A stretch of 64,000 nt of DNA from Thermomucor indicae-seudaticae (lineage: Eukaryota > Mucoromycota > Mucoromycetes > Mucorales > Lichtheimiaceae), in NCBI GenBank assembly GCA_000787465.1, contig JSYX01000098.1, positions 1-64,000 of the forward strand, given 5' to 3'. The position numbers and the translations under genes are program-made. Positions within the stretch are counted from its first letter, which is position 1. Each line of letters starts with the position of its first letter. Of this stretch, positions 22,535 through 35,413 are shown one piece after another. The notes under the pieces were generated by a model. It saw nothing but the letters and a program-made list of their open reading frames with translations. It had not been told where the DNA came from and did no database searches.

Positions 22535-25152
22535 ATGGAGAGATATCTAGGTTTACGCCTTCGAGTTTACTTAAAAGATGGAAGTGAAGTTACCGGCGTC
22601 GTTGCTGGTTTGGATCCGACCGCAGCATCGATGACGCTGCATTCAGGTGAGCTTTGACCCTTCCGCGTTCTTTCAAGTTCATCGAGCTAAACGGGAATAT
22701 GCAGTTACTCTACGTAACAGCGACCAAACAACTCGAGAGATACCCTTGTTCAGCGTGTACGGTCATCAAATCACTGATCTGACAGTGTGCGAATTCCCAC
22801 AGTTACCGACGATGACTCCACCACAACAAAGCGTGCCTATGCCGCAAAGTAACCCACTCCAAAACATTATCCAAACTGGCCAGTCTGCGTCGTCATCAAT
22901 AGATCAGATAAGCGCAATAGATCATACGCCAATATCTGTAGCAAATCCTTCTGCTGCAGCAGCCGTAAGATCAAATTTTGTGGACCCTGCTATTATAAGC
23001 GTAAGTCGTAATTAGGCAAGCATAAGGTTATGTAAAAAGTCGCTTACGGTTATTTGGTTGTGACAAAGATGACATTGCCGTCAACGTCGACGGTTCAACC
23101 TACAAAGTCAGAGTAAGGCAGAGTCTTCTTTTGGCGGGGTTCGTGCTTGCGTTCGATTACTGACAGCGTCGTTATTGCACAGACCTTCAAAAGAGAAAGA
23201 AGACAAGCCTGTTGTAAATAATAAGCCTGACGAATCTAGTACATCAAATACTCAGCACTCCCGAGCCAAAGTGAACGGAACGGAACCACCTTCAACTGCA
23301 AAGACAACGTCATCAACCGCCAAAAATCTGCTTTTTGGTCTTTCGACTGCACCAAAGAAAACGATTGTCGGAACAGAGTGCGTTAATTACGAAGATTTTG
23401 TTGAGAGTTATGGGAGACCATCCAAATCCCCAGCATCATATAAGATACAGAAGCAGCAAGCTTCAAGGTCAACAGAACAAAAGACACCCAAATCAATTGA
23501 ACCAAAGCCCGTAAAGATCGCTCAACAGAAAATACCGAAACCGGCTGAACAAAAACCTGCAAAGACGAATGAACCAAAGACGGTCAAGATCGTAGAGCGA
23601 CCAAAGCAGGCTAAGGCACCTCAGCCAGTTGCCCTTCCAGAAAATGCTGTCACGGTATGGGATTCACTGTCTAAATTGTGTCTCTGATATTCATCGCGTC
23701 CATGCACCTTAGACTCTTGGTAAGCCAGATGAACCGGTACTGAATCAAGAGGCTACCCAATCTTTGGTGTCCATGTTGAAGCTATCACCGCCGGCTAAAG
23801 TAGCGAGCAATGATAATACTGCGGAAAGAAAGGGCAGTCAATCCAGCATCAAAATACCGGCCAATTTAATACCCCCGAAAGCTCGCAATCGTCTACCATC
23901 GAATGGCTCAATCTCTGTCCCGTCTACTGCTGCGACCAACAAACCTGAGATACCTTCTCAGCCTGTCATATCGCCTAATCATTTTCCACCTACTGGATCA
24001 TCTGGCTCTGTGCAGAATGAGACAAACAGGAGAGATCAAGAAACGGCATTGGAAACGAACGGCAACGTCGATTTTGAAGATGATGGTTTACCCGTTATAA
24101 AGACTGTTTCTAATGGTGCTCGCTGTCCCGTGGTAACATTGGATCAGATGCGCAGAGTTGAGGAGTTGTGTGGTAGGTAGCAGACAGCATGGCGTACAAG
24201 TCAGTAGGTGACTTGACGCGTATGCGATAGAATCAGAAACGGGACCAACTAGGCAAATGATTGTGGAGAATGCTGGTTACGGTGCTAGCATCATGGCGTT
24301 GAAAGCAATAGGTAGTATAAATGTATGCAGTATTGGCGCACTAAGTATACATGGTTAATGCGACTATGTCAGGCGGTAATAAGAGGATTCAGCATGACAA
24401 TCATAATGGGGCGCCGGTTATTGTGGTTTTGGCAGGCAATAACAAGGTTGGCAGCTACAGTCTGGCAGCGGCACGTCATCTAGCAAACAGATCATGTCAC
24501 GTGTACGTGCTTTTGGCATCACGTAAAGAGGCACTTCTGGATCCAGTAGTAGCTACCCAGAAGAAATGTGCCGAATATTCAGGGGCTCGATTTGTCGACT
24601 CGGTTGATGGTAGGCTTCAAGCAAACGGTTCTCTATTGAGCTGCAACTAACTGTAACTACTATATAGAGCTACCACAGCAACTGACGACACCAGTGGACT
24701 TAATTATTGACGCATTGATGGGGTCTGAAACTTCTCTTTCAAAACTGCGGGGAGATTACGCTACTCGGCAGATGTTGTGGGACGCAATGGATTGGGCAAA
24801 CAGTAACAAGGCGCCTGTCCTCAGCTTAGACTTCCCAAGCGGCATTAATGCTACCGACGGTAGGTTAACATAATCCTGGAGTATATCATGAGCAGGTACT
24901 TAGGGTTCAAATGATTAATTTCCAGGTCATCCGTTCCATGTCATGCATCACATTCAACCGAAGTGGACACTTTGCTTTGGAGCACCAAAGCAGGGATGCA
25001 CTTCTCGAGCAATCACTGGTGAACTATTTTTGGCAGACATTGGTATTCCAAGTGTCAGCTGGCGGAATGCTGGTGTAAAGCGATGTAATATTGCGTGGGG
25101 TGCGGAATTCGTTCTTGCATTGGAGTATGGCGAGACTCCAAAAGCCGAATAA
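22535..25152 (+). CDS. EDC3: EDC3, enhancer of mRNA decapping (LSm - linker - YjeF_N)
   Basis: Nine exons (22535-22646, 22678-23000, 23069-23112, 23183-23654, 23713-24172, 24231-24311, 24373-24609, 24668-24859, 24926-25152) give 715 residues. The N-terminal divergent LSm domain reads MERYLGLRLRVYLKDGSEV. A long disordered linker follows; it includes imperfect repeats of EQK-PK-/EPK-VKI type near residues 240-300. The YjeF_N domain runs from SETGPTRQMIVENAGYG to the end, with VIVVLAGNNKVGSYSL (Rossmann) and SLDFPSGINATD. EDC3 scaffolds the Dcp1-Dcp2 decapping complex in P-bodies. Exon 3 (44 nt) is required to keep phase, but it lies in linker sequence and is the least certain. The 3' end converges on FUR1 with only 42 bp between stops. 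Confidence 0.93.
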
Positions 25153-25194
25153 ACCGAGTGCATGGTAAAGACGCAAGTTTTATTGTGGAAGTCT

Positions 25195-26138
25195 TTAATC
25201 TGTGCCAAAATACCTATCATATCCGCATATGAGTTTCGAAGATACTATCGCTATAATTAATTTTTTACCTGCAGCCAAAATCACCTACGCCTGGCACGAT
25301 GTACTTGTTTTCGTCGAGAGTTTCATCCACCTCACCGGCAACGATTTTAACCTTTGGGAATCTTTTTACGAATGCGTCAATACCTTCTGGAGACGCAATA
25401 AGGTTCAAAAAGATGATCCTATCTTCGCGGACATTGTTCTCGAGTAACACTTGAACAGCCTGCATTGCCGAACCACCAGTGGCTTGATTCAACAGGACTT
25501 AATGCCACGATAGCCACAGTCACGGTGTCAAGATCAACTCACCCAACATAGGATCCAGAAGAAGCACATATCGCGACTCAATGTCCTTTGGAAGCTTTGC
25601 ATAGAAAAGCTGGAAGACAATATATAGTGAGCTTACGATTGGGCCTGAAGGGCTGCATAGTTTCTACCTTTGGTTTGTGTGTTTCCTCGTCACGTTGGAT
25701 CAGAATTTTACCTATGCGGACACTCCTTCAAGAGAATCAGAAACCAAGGTAGGCTGTATACCTGTTATTCTCAATACCTGCAGCACTCACGCAAGCCTTG
25801 TTCCATTGCTTCACCTGCGCGCATAATTGACACGCCACAGATACGTCCTTCGAAATCACAACCGTCATAAGTCGCACCTGTCGGTGTCTCCACAGTCTTT
25901 TGGATTACTGGCAAATGGTTTAAACCTAAAATGGCGGTGGGGTTCGGATTTATGCATAACCTATTTCTTCCCTGTGACGTATACCTTCTTCGACAAGAAG
26001 ACGAATTATGCGATCAGCATAAAAGATGAAATCAGCGCGAGGAGTCGTTTTTGATCGAATGATCGTCATTAGACTTTTCAATTGTGGTGTCGGTTGTAAC
26101 AATTGTACTTGTGGTGGTAAAGTATAACGACCTGTCAT
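25195..26138 (-). CDS. FUR1: Uracil phosphoribosyltransferase
   Basis: Six exons (26138-25985, 25925-25778, 25725-25668, 25609-25543, 25482-25269, 25213-25195) give 219 residues, the usual length. Family blocks are FIFYADRIIRLLVEEGLNHL, VSIMRAGEAMEQGLRECCR, RIGKILIQRDEET and the PRPP-binding loop YVLLLDPMLATGGSA. The C-terminus DFGCRYFGTD is completed by a 19-nt last exon coding YFGTD-stop. Without that exon the protein would lose the conserved tail. The enzyme joins uracil and PRPP to give UMP (pyrimidine salvage, cytosolic) and is the step that activates 5-fluorouracil in fungi. Intron 4 uses an AAG acceptor. Confidence 0.95.
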
Positions 26139-27224
26139 GATTCACTACAAACAATCGTGGAAAAGAGAATGAAAAACCCGGAACAAAAAGGCAGAAAAAA
26201 TGCATCCGCTTCCCCTTTGAAGCGGAAACTCAGATGAGAGTACAACCTACTCTGCACCTAGCGGATATCTTACAGTGTTATGAACCAAATGTACTCTCTA
26301 TCATTTCCTTTTCGGATTCTGGAGAACGCGCTTGCTTATCCCGAGTGATTAGGCGTGAGAATCTTAAGCCCTTTATCAGAGCATACAGATGTTCTACGCG
26401 TACTAATCTTTCAAAATGCGCAAACCTGTCCTGATTGCCATATGTAGCTTAGCCAGTTGGCATATGGATACAATAGCACAATACACGGGGGTCTATATGA
26501 TGCATTGCCTCAGCTAACGGTTTAAATTGTTGTTATTGGTGTGAGTGACCGCGGATTCCCGTCAGCGGTACATGATGCGTTGTCTTGGCGACAGATCGAA
26601 ACTTCAAAATGCCAAGGTTAACTGCCAGATTAGTGCCAGCTGCACAGAAGGTGACAGTCGAAGGTTTGCAAGGATGGATTAACCATTCTATTTCTTACGC
26701 TTTACGTACTGATAAAGTAAAAGCTCTACAAAGACGCCATTTTACTTTCACAATTTACGCGAATATGATTTCTAAAAGTGCGCCGAAAGGGGACTTGTTG
26801 AAATGCGCCAAATTCAGCCTAGGAAGTGCGCAAACATGTCCCATAAGACTGTCCAATAACATTTGGAATAGTTCTGATCTAATAACCGCCAGAAGGACGA
26901 TCTACTGAAGTATGCTATCAAGTGCTACGCCACAGTACTTTGGCGCTTCAAGCCACTGTCCGCGCCAGGAAGCCGCAAATATAAGCCCGACACGGCTTTT
27001 CCCACCCGTAGAATCAAATCGAAATTGTTCCATATCTTGACAAGCACTATCTTCCGGCGCTGTGCAAAGATCAAGTCTTAAACTGTGGCGCTTCTGACAG
27101 AAAAAAAGGCTCGATAATAATGCTTTCTCTTGACGCCAAGAGGACCATTTGCATGATTTCTGAGGTTTCCTTTAATACAGAAGATTCCTGATTTGTACAC
27201 TCATCTGGCCGCTATTTTTAGCTG
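26139..27224. other. Intergenic region, FUR1 upstream / sensor upstream
   Basis: About 1.1 kb. It must hold both promoters. Short open frames such as the one at 26609-26908 have no recognisable family and no supporting splice signals. Confidence 0.55.
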
Positions 27225-28275
27225 ATGCCGTTCCATTCGACTTCTTTCCTTGCATATAAAACGCATCCTTTTCTTTACAAAAGCGCTTTCGTCTACTTCA
27301 TGTCTTTAACAAACGATACAAATTTGCCTTCCATAGCGACTGGAACAGCGACGATATCACCATCTGGGACCGAAGTTTCTGCGCAACCCGGAAGCAGTGA
27401 CACGTCGGATAGTGTTATAGCCACAACAACCACACAGATCGAAACTACGTCAAGCAGCAGTAGTAGTAGTAGTACTCCTTTACCCAGTACAACAGAGTCA
27501 ACGACAACGGCCGTAACCGAAAGCGTTACTTCTACCACAAGCGATGTTGAGCCTTCCGACACGACTTTCAGTGTGTCATCCACAACCGAAAGCAGCACAG
27601 CAACAGACGAGCCGTAAGCTTTGCCGTGCATAATACCCTCTTCTTTTTTCTATGCTAACTGCTGGAATGTAAGAACTCCCTCTAAATCACCTACTGAAAC
27701 GTCGACTTATATATCCGAAAGCTCAAGCTCTGATCAAAAGAGCCTCGACGTAACCCTGACAACGCTAGTGCCTACCATCTCAACAATTGTCACAAATGGT
27801 GTGACAACGACTATCCGGACAGTTGTTCCGACGACGTGAGTAGCACAAATGTGAGCGACATCATGAATGATTGATCCTAACCCGTTCCCCATGCAGGACC
27901 ATTGTCCCTTCGCTAGCAGGTGACAGCATCGACCTTTCGTCATCTTCTGACAACACGCCAGCCATTGTTGGCGGTGTAATTGGGGGTACATTAGGTCTAG
28001 CGGTTATACTAGCTGGCGTGGTCCTTGCCTACCGACGGCGGAAGACAGGCAAAGGCATCCTGTTACGTCGCCGGCGGCATCATCGCAGAATGGCGACAGG
28101 AGACAGCGACGAGTTTTATCAGGATCCATACAGGCTATCTCGTGATTTTTACGATACAAGGTTTCAACCAGGCGGTTTTCCTGGCACTGGCGAGTCAATC
28201 CATGATGATTATCATAAAAGCAATCGAACTTCTTGGTGGTCCAGCATGTCAGATCTTTTGCGTCGGTCTCGATAA
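27225..28275 (+). CDS. Ser/Thr-rich single-pass membrane protein, Mid2/WSC-like cell-wall sensor
   Basis: Exons 27225-27613, 27674-27835 and 27897-28275 give 309 residues. About 200 residues of Ser/Thr-rich sequence (a mucin-like, presumably O-mannosylated ectodomain) are followed by one membrane helix (VGGVIGGTLGLAVILAGVVL, about residues 208-227). An Arg-rich stop-transfer cluster comes next, then a cytosolic tail with WWSSMSDLLRRSR at the end. This is the architecture of Mid2/Wsc stress sensors, but no WSC cysteine domain is present. The N-terminus is only weakly hydrophobic (FLYKSAFVYFMSL), so the start or a missing signal exon is uncertain; the second ATG at 27300 is an alternative. The role in wall-integrity signalling is inference. 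Confidence 0.75.
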
Positions 28276-28931
28276 CGTTTTCCCGACAGTAACACTACCA
28301 AAAGTGGGCGCCAGTTATTAAACATTAATATAATACTTATCAATAATGGATAGTGTTGTCTGAAAAAAGAAAATTAAGGATAACAGTACTGTAAGGCATT
28401 ACGCGCAGTTCGCGGACTGTTTATGCTATGCACTTGTCTGCTTATGAAGTACTACAATTAATCCTGAAAGGCTTTGCTCGATGCGTTCGCAAGCGGCTAA
28501 TTGGATGCTATATCAGTCCTTGTGATGTCAAAGAAAAGTGTAATAAATAGCGCATAAATGAGAACTTATTCTGCATGACACTAGAAATTCGATCACTGTT
28601 CTCATGGTCAATAAAGGTTTTGGCACTGCTCTGGAAGTGGAGAGGATCATTCAGACTATCTTGACATGCCTAGCAGACATATGCGACGGTTGCTTTGGTT
28701 CTCTAATTTGAACCTAACGGATGATACAGCACAAGTTGTTGCGTGTTATTGTCATAAGCAAATTACAAAGATAGAACGCTTCGCCGCACCTTCCACAAAG
28801 TTTCAAACAGATGGGCAGGTGGAAATTTAAAAATCCGCTTCCTTGTGCATCTTCATGGTCCTTTTTTGACCTGCATAAGGGTACCACGTAAAAAGTTCTC
28901 TTGGTGGTTCCTTTCATGCTGCGCTAAAGTC
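28276..28931. other. Intergenic region upstream of the SAP-domain gene
   Basis: About 650 bp. Nothing recognisable beyond the expected promoter. The reading frame of the next gene is open from 28845, but the first ATG is at 28932. Confidence 0.5.
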
Positions 28932-31492
28932 ATGTACTACTACGGCAACTCAACATGCGACGTTAACGATAATGAAAACCTTCCAGCTCACGACCATCAC
29001 GACAGCGCTGACGGAGATAAATCAAAGGGGCCAGACTCATTGCCCATACCCAAGCATTCTATAAACTACTCGTCGTCTCCGTCAGGGCATAATCATTCGA
29101 CGCAGCAGCAATCGATGATGAACAATGCTCTTTACATTCCCCTCGATCATAACTCGTCACAGTTCTTCGACTCACAGTTTATGGGCGATCCCCTTTTTTC
29201 ACCAACTGGTTTGGACCATGATACGCTTATGCCCAGAGACTGGGAAGTATTTCATGCTGGGACGGAAAACTTCAGTTTAAACCACAATACGCAACAAGAC
29301 CAGCCTTCCTTCTTGCAGCAGCATGCAGGGAGTCTTCAACAACAATCAGAATTTTCTTTGATATCAGTGCCTGAGCATCATCATCGAGATCAACGACAAA
29401 ATCCAGATAACTTCTTGTCGTCGCTAGATGAACAACAACAGGCCATCCTCTTTTCCGACCCGAGCTTTGTACGACAAAGACAACTTCTGCAGGAGGAAGA
29501 AATGCGTATGGGACAGCAACACAACAGAATGGATAATGACAGCAAGGATATGCCCGAAGCACAAGATGTGATCAGTCCATCGGCAATGACTCGATCTAAT
29601 CTATCGGCTATGTTTGATCGTACATTATCGGGTGACAAAGCCGACAGACATCACAGCGTGACCTCGTACCTCCAAGCTCCATCAGTTGACAATTTGTCAG
29701 CAGACAATCATGACCGTTCACCGACCACTTCTCCGGCTTCGCAGGACAAACAAACAATGCGCACGAAACCTGGTAAGACCCCGACACGCAAAGATAAACG
29801 AAGATCCGGCGGTTCGTCTGCTGTTAATGCTGGGCGAACTGGACGAGCGACGAGTCCTATCCCAATCAGTGGCGTGGCTTCTACTTCTCAGTCTTCTACA
29901 GAAATTGACCATCAACGTCGGTTCAATGAACTGCAGGCAAGGTTCAGGATTAATTATGCGCGAAAATCCTATAATTGTCCATCTTCTTCACAAAAGTCCT
30001 CAGCGAAACTGGCTTCATCATACTCTGGTGATTCCAGTAGCTCGCTGCAAGGACAAGCGTCACTGGAGACACTTGGAAAATCAATGCCTAGCTTTTCATC
30101 CGGAGGCTCGCAGCAGTCCGTCTTGAACCTCAGTCGGCAAAGCAATCAGAACAACTCAAAAAGCAGCAAAAACACTTCTTCACCCTCGACTGTACTCTTG
30201 CGTTTCTCCCATGAAGCAGGAAAAGCATCGACAAGCACGAAAAGTAACTCCAAGAATGGAACAGCTTCGAATAACAGTCAGAACATGTCATTCCCTTCAC
30301 GTACAATGCCGATCCAGATTCAGAGGATGCCAAGGAATGCTTGTCAACCAGTGGATGCAGAACAGCACCAGCGGCAACTGGACGAACAACTGGAAAAGGT
30401 TGATTTCGATGATATTACGGTATCTGAGTTGAAAGACATGCTTCGACAGCGCGGTAAACCAGCTACCGGGAAGAAGGCAGTCCTGATCCAGCGCCTTCAA
30501 GAAGAGCTTGAACTGGTAAAGTCAATCCGGAGTGGGCATGCCCAAAGACCGCCAATGAACATCCAGAATCGACCAAAGTCCTACCAAGGATCATCTTCAC
30601 CTACAATATCACATTCTCCCATATCAGTTGGAAGCCCGTCATCCATGCCGAATTCTTCCATGCTGTATCCTGGCTCGCCTAATTCTGTGACCATGTCTCT
30701 GAACGGTCATATTGCCAATATGCATATCGGGTCACCACCCACTTCATCCCAGCATATGCGCCGTTACTCGCCTTATGCCACGCCTGGCTCCCCGCGCCTG
30801 GGCTCTTCCCCAAAACTACAGCACCAGAGGCACTCGTACTCATCCTCCTTGCCAACCAACGCCGCATCACCTTTACCGGGTAGTCCTAGCCTCGGGTCGC
30901 CTTCATCAACAGCACGCTATCGATCGTCTTACTTTTATGGTCCTCGGCCTAAAACTTACGCACCGTTCACGTCGTCAGCTCTGGCGACCCCAGATCGGGA
31001 TGATGACCAAAACCCATTCGATACTCTATCCAACGAACATGACTTGAACGATGTCTCTGTTACCGGGCAGGCACAGACGCTTGATCATCAGTTCCAGTCA
31101 TCGTCTTCAGAATCTGTAAAGCAGGAAGGGGCGGATATGTCAGCGGCGTTTGACACGCTTATGCAAGATGGTGAGGCGCTTCGAACAATGGTTTATATCT
31201 ACAGTAGATAATTATTAACCCTTACCGATTTTCTTTAGTCGGAGGGCAAGATTTAAAGAGTATTTTGGGCTTCAATGTACCCGAAGGTTGCACCGCGGAA
31301 GATTTGTTAGCTCTCCTTGCAGGTCAAGGCTCGAACAATACGGGAATGCCATTGGATATTCCACATGTATCACATGTCGGCTTAACGTCTTCTGATCATT
31401 CCGCTCAGGCAGCATTGAACAACCTTTTGCTTTTTGATAGCTTGAGCAACATGTACAATGATCAAAGCAGGGAGCGGACTGATCATTGGTAG
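28932..31492 (+). CDS. SAP-domain protein, large and intrinsically disordered (putative nuclear regulator)
   Basis: Exons 28932-31170 and 31239-31492 give 830 residues. Almost the whole protein is low complexity (Ser, Gln, Asn, His, Pro). The one clear domain is a SAP motif at about residues 490-530 (DITVSELKDMLRQRGKP, then GKKAVLIQRLQ). SAP domains bind A/T-rich DNA or nuclear scaffold and occur in chromatin, RNA-processing and MRTF-like transcription factors. Before and after it are many SP dipeptides, possible CDK/MAPK sites. The second exon adds VGGQDLKSILGFNVPEG and a hydrophobic-acidic end that could be an activation region. Upstream exons cannot be excluded. Function is unknown beyond a likely nuclear role. 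Confidence 0.8.
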
Positions 31493-32213
31493 ACGTTCCC
31501 GGTATCAAAAGCCCCATTTCATGATTTCTTCTTTTCCTCGGATGTGTGTGCATCCCAGTTTCCCCATAACAGGCGCCGAAAACCACACCTCTTCCTTTCC
31601 TTGCCAAGCGACATACTTCCTCCTTTTATTCCGCATACCCGAACCCTAGAATGCACATTACTGCGCTGAATATACTGGGTTATTGTCAAAGGAACACTGT
31701 ATATCTTTGTGCGATGCTTTGTGTTTGTGCTACATTTGTGCACTCAGCCAAAGGAACCATGGGTTTTGGTGCCCAGTAAGTTGGTCCTGATGAGCGAAAC
31801 CTGGGTCCTAGTCTTTGATGTCATTTATAGTTGCGTCAAACTGCAAATGTAATGTAATCGTAACAAACGAGAAGCGAAAAATGTTCCCGGCGTGTTCTAT
31901 CCTTTGCTAAGTGCAACTGTAGCGCGAAGTTGCTTGTCGTGGTGTTGCTACTTATACCGCGGCTTTCGCAATGGTGTGACAGCATTAGTCGTCAAGAAGT
32001 TATTACTGCTAAATGCCAAATTCTCCGTCTTGTTCGACGCAATAAGTGACTATAGGAAAGGAAATACCGGTTCCAAACTAAGGGCTATATGGATATTCTC
32101 TTAACGAGTCACTTCATCCACAAAACGCGTGCTTATAAAAGATGCCAGACTTCGGACTAGACCTTTTGTCTCAAGCACAAACAACTTCTTGCTGAATGCC
32201 TGTGCTGTAAGCC
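31493..32213. other. Intergenic region upstream of the first pectin methylesterase
   Basis: About 720 bp without a supported gene. A TATA element lies at its right end (separate entry). Confidence 0.5.
32134..32140 (+). promoter_or_regulatory. TATA box of pectin methylesterase copy A
   Basis: TATAAAA 80 bp before the start codon. Similar AT elements stand 53-68 bp before the start codons of four other genes in the window. Confidence 0.6.
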
Positions 32214-33406
32214 ATGCCTCGACCCCGTTTTCGGCAAATACTCCTAGTCTTCATACTATTATTGGCAGCTCGTGTCTGGGCAGCTACGACGGTAAAGGTT
32301 TCCTTGTGTGGATCGGTAAGTGGGGAGGGAATGACAGCTTGTCTCTGAACTGTTTAATGATAAACGATGTGGAGGCTAGATCCAAGATGCCATCGATTCT
32401 CTGCCTGACGACACTCAGCAGCAACCATCGTGGTGGAAGCCGGGAACTACAAGCAAAACCTTACGATTACTCGTCCCAGCATCACGTTCAAGACCTCGGG
32501 TGGCCAAGTGGTGCTTGAAAACAGCGTCAGAAGCTATGCAGTGCTTTATATTGATTATGGTGCCGATGATCTGTCGTTTTATGACTTCATTATCGTGAAC
32601 ACGATCGGCGAAGCCGCTGGTAACCAGAATGCTCTGCGCACATATGCAAACCGACTCGCAATGTACAACTGCAAGATTGTCGAGTTTGGAGACACGGCCT
32701 GGTTTGCTGTTGGCAGTGCCTACCTCTATAACACTTGGATCGAAGGCAGTACGTACGATTAGATCAGTTCCTGTATAACCTACAGTAATGAACCTCTGTA
32801 TTTCCCCAAATAGCTGTCGATTTCATTTATGGTCAGGCCGACGTCTACATCTATCAGTCTACGATCGCCTGCAGTGGCCAAGGATCGATCACGGCTGCCT
32901 CTACCCTCCTGGATGACACAAAGGGTGGCATCGTCATCAACGCTGCAAACTTTACTCCCGTCATTTCTTCTATTTATGACAAACGTGCTGAAAATGATCA
33001 TTCGTATTCCAAGCCGCTGTCTTCTAGCGAGTACAAGCACAGTACTATTCTGGGACGCCCTTGGCATAACGGCCCACGTACCATTATCCTCAAGAGCTAC
33101 ATGGTCGATCACATCACGTAAGTGGCGCTCGAAAGTGGCCCGTTGATATGAACAATGGGGTCCTAACATGAGCTATTGATCAGACCTGAGGGCTATGACG
33201 CTTGGAATTTCTCTGAAGAAGAGCTTAAAGACGACGTATTCTATGCCGAATACGGCAACACTGGTCCTGGGTCGGACACGTCAAAACGCGTTTCCTGGGC
33301 TCATCAGCTTACTGCCGACGAAGCAAAACCGTACCTTCTCCCGTCTACCTTTTTCAATAGTCTTGGGTTAGGCACTGGCTGGATAGATTCCGAATACCTT
33401 GACTAA
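32214..33406 (+). pseudogene. Pectin methylesterase (CE8), copy A, with a frameshift in exon 2
   Basis: Four exons are clear by comparison with the neighbouring copy: 32214-32315, 32380-32748, 32814-33117 and 33184-33406. Exon 1 codes a signal peptide (ILLVFILLLAARVWA). Exon 2 starts IQDAIDSLPDD and then shifts frame within CAGCAGCAACC near 32414-32427. The rest (VVEAGNYKQNLTI onward) is in another frame, and exon 2 is 369 nt where a length of 370 would be needed. No GT donor lies between the two parts, so an intron cannot explain it. Downstream family motifs are intact: NQNALR, FGDTAW, VDFIYGQAD and LGRPWH. The family de-esterifies cell-wall pectin outside the cell. A single-base sequencing error would make this a normal gene. 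Confidence 0.8.
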
Positions 33407-33932
33407 TTGCTCATAAATAACGTCCAAAGTTGGGATAATTCTGTAGAAAATATTCTTTCCCCTCTTAGAAGGACACAGCCTTGATGGTCTCATTAACCTG
33501 GCACGAGCAGGTTACACTTATCCTCGTACCTTACTCAACAACTTTATGTAACTGGCATACAATACCGCGGCTGACGGATGTCCTTTTCTCCCTTTACCGT
33601 AATTCCCATCGACTTAGCGGGTAATTTCTGAACGGTTAGAATGCAGAAAGCATAAAAATTCTCCTCAGTTATGGAAAAAAGGTACTTTACTGTCCGGAAA
33701 TAAGCCGAAACGTCCGGTATAGCCTCTTCTATTTTGTACATCCCAAGCAATGAATTCCTTTCTTTTTGTACGACTAATTCCCCATATCCCGCATTGATTG
33801 ACGTCGCACAATGCTTCTATAGACTGCTGATATGTATGTGAATAGCACTTCTCCCATGGTAGTACCAGGCCGGATGGCATATATATTAGCTCACACTGCT
33901 TGACATGCCTTACGATTCCAGTACTCGAAGGG
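33407..33932. other. Spacer between the two pectin methylesterase copies
   Basis: About 525 bp without a gene. The right end contains the promoter of copy B. I see no obvious direct repeat marking the duplication boundary. Confidence 0.5.
33880..33888 (+). promoter_or_regulatory. TATA-like element of pectin methylesterase copy B
   Basis: TATATATTA 53 bp before the start codon. Confidence 0.5.
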
Positions 33933-35116
33933 ATGCGAATACTTGTCTTCCTTTTCGCGCTAATAAGCTGTGCATTGGCCGTAAATACCGTGAAGGTTTC
34001 TCTCGGCGAATCGGTATGTGCATAAAAGAAGACATAAACATGTACAAGCTTAACAAAACCATGGCTCACGGTTTCGTTTGAACGTAGATTCAAGACGCCA
34101 TTAACTCGTTGCCTAACGATACTTCACCTGCCATTATCGAAGTAAAATCAGGCACATATAACCAAAACATTACAGTGGCACGACCCAACATAGTGCTGAA
34201 AGCATCCAGCAGTGATGGAGTCATCCTTTCAAACCCGGTCCTGAACTATTCCGTGATTTGGATAGATTACGCTGCCGAAAACTTCACAATCTACGACTTC
34301 GCTTTCATTAATACGGCGGCTGAGGAAGCTGGCAATCAAAACGCCATCCGGGCATTCGCTCCTCGATTGGCCATGTATAACTGCAAGCTGATTGCATTCA
34401 AGGATACTGCTTACTTTGCCCAAGGAAGTGGTTATCTATACAACACGTACATCGAAGGAAGTAAGTTTCCAGGGCGACTCGGCGCTAAAAGAAAAGTTCG
34501 AGATGCTCACTATGCTCTGTAGCGGTTGACTTCATCTATGGAGCCTCGGATCTGTACATTTACAAATCCACTATCGCTTCGTCAGGCCGCGGCTACACCA
34601 CAGCTGCATCAACCGCTTGCGACGATCTTCTTGGTGGGTTTGTTATCAACAAAGCCAAGTTCAAACCGGTCTTGTCCACGCTTTACGACTTGCGATACGA
34701 AGGTGAGCACTCTTACCATAAGCCATTGTTGGAAAGCGAGTGGAACAGCAGCGTCTACTTTGGCCGTCCTTGGCATTACGGTCCTCGCACGTACATCTTG
34801 CAGAGCTCCATCATGGGCCACATCAAGTAGGTTATATCATATTGCAGCGAAGAGGATGAGGCTAGCACATAATAACAAGTAATCTTTTCAAAGGCCTCTG
34901 GGTTGGTATCCATGGCATTACACTGACGAAGAATTGGCTACCATTGTCGTTTATGCTGAGTATGGAAACACGGGCCCTGGCGCAGACACATCAGACCGTG
35001 TTTGGTGGTCCAAACAGCTTACGAAAGAGGAGGCAGAGCCATACCTTCTCCCGCCTACGTACTTTGAGAGGCTTGGATTGGGCACCGACTGGATCGACCC
35101 TGAATATCTGGAGTAA
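33933..35116 (+). CDS. Secreted pectin methylesterase (pectinesterase, CE8), copy B
   Basis: Exons 33933-34013, 34088-34460, 34523-34826 and 34894-35116 give 326 residues in an unbroken frame. A signal peptide (MRILVFLFALISCALA) precedes the right-handed beta-helix domain. Active-site signatures are NQNAIR, FKDTAY with acid/base D133, VDFIYG with nucleophile D154, and FGRPWH with R233. The enzyme removes methyl groups from homogalacturonan and prepares it for polygalacturonases. Introns sit at the same three places as in copy A, and exons 3 and 4 have identical lengths (304 and 223 nt), so the two arose by tandem duplication. A decayed polygalacturonase lies just downstream. Confidence 0.93.
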
Positions 35117-35413
35117 AAGCTACTACCATTGTATAGCAACTCTACTTGTGTTGCCGACGAATAAATCTTCGTGTCCTCGTATGACGGTGACCGAATCGGA
35201 ACCACTGCCTAATGTAATCCACTTTCCCACAAGAAGACCTTCATTTTTCCTCTCAGGGACGGTGAGCCTCCCAAGGAAAGATAGTCTGCATATCTTCTTT
35301 TTCCATTTTGTACTTTAAACAATTAACGTTGGCATCAAGTTCCGTCGTGCTTCTTGGTATATTGCCATTTGGTCTCTTCTTGGAGCTTATATCTCAAGAT
35401 TTCAGCGTTCACC

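Noticed and set aside
26609..26908. Small + frame upstream of the sensor gene
   Set aside because: No family resemblance, no splice or promoter support, and length within chance expectation.
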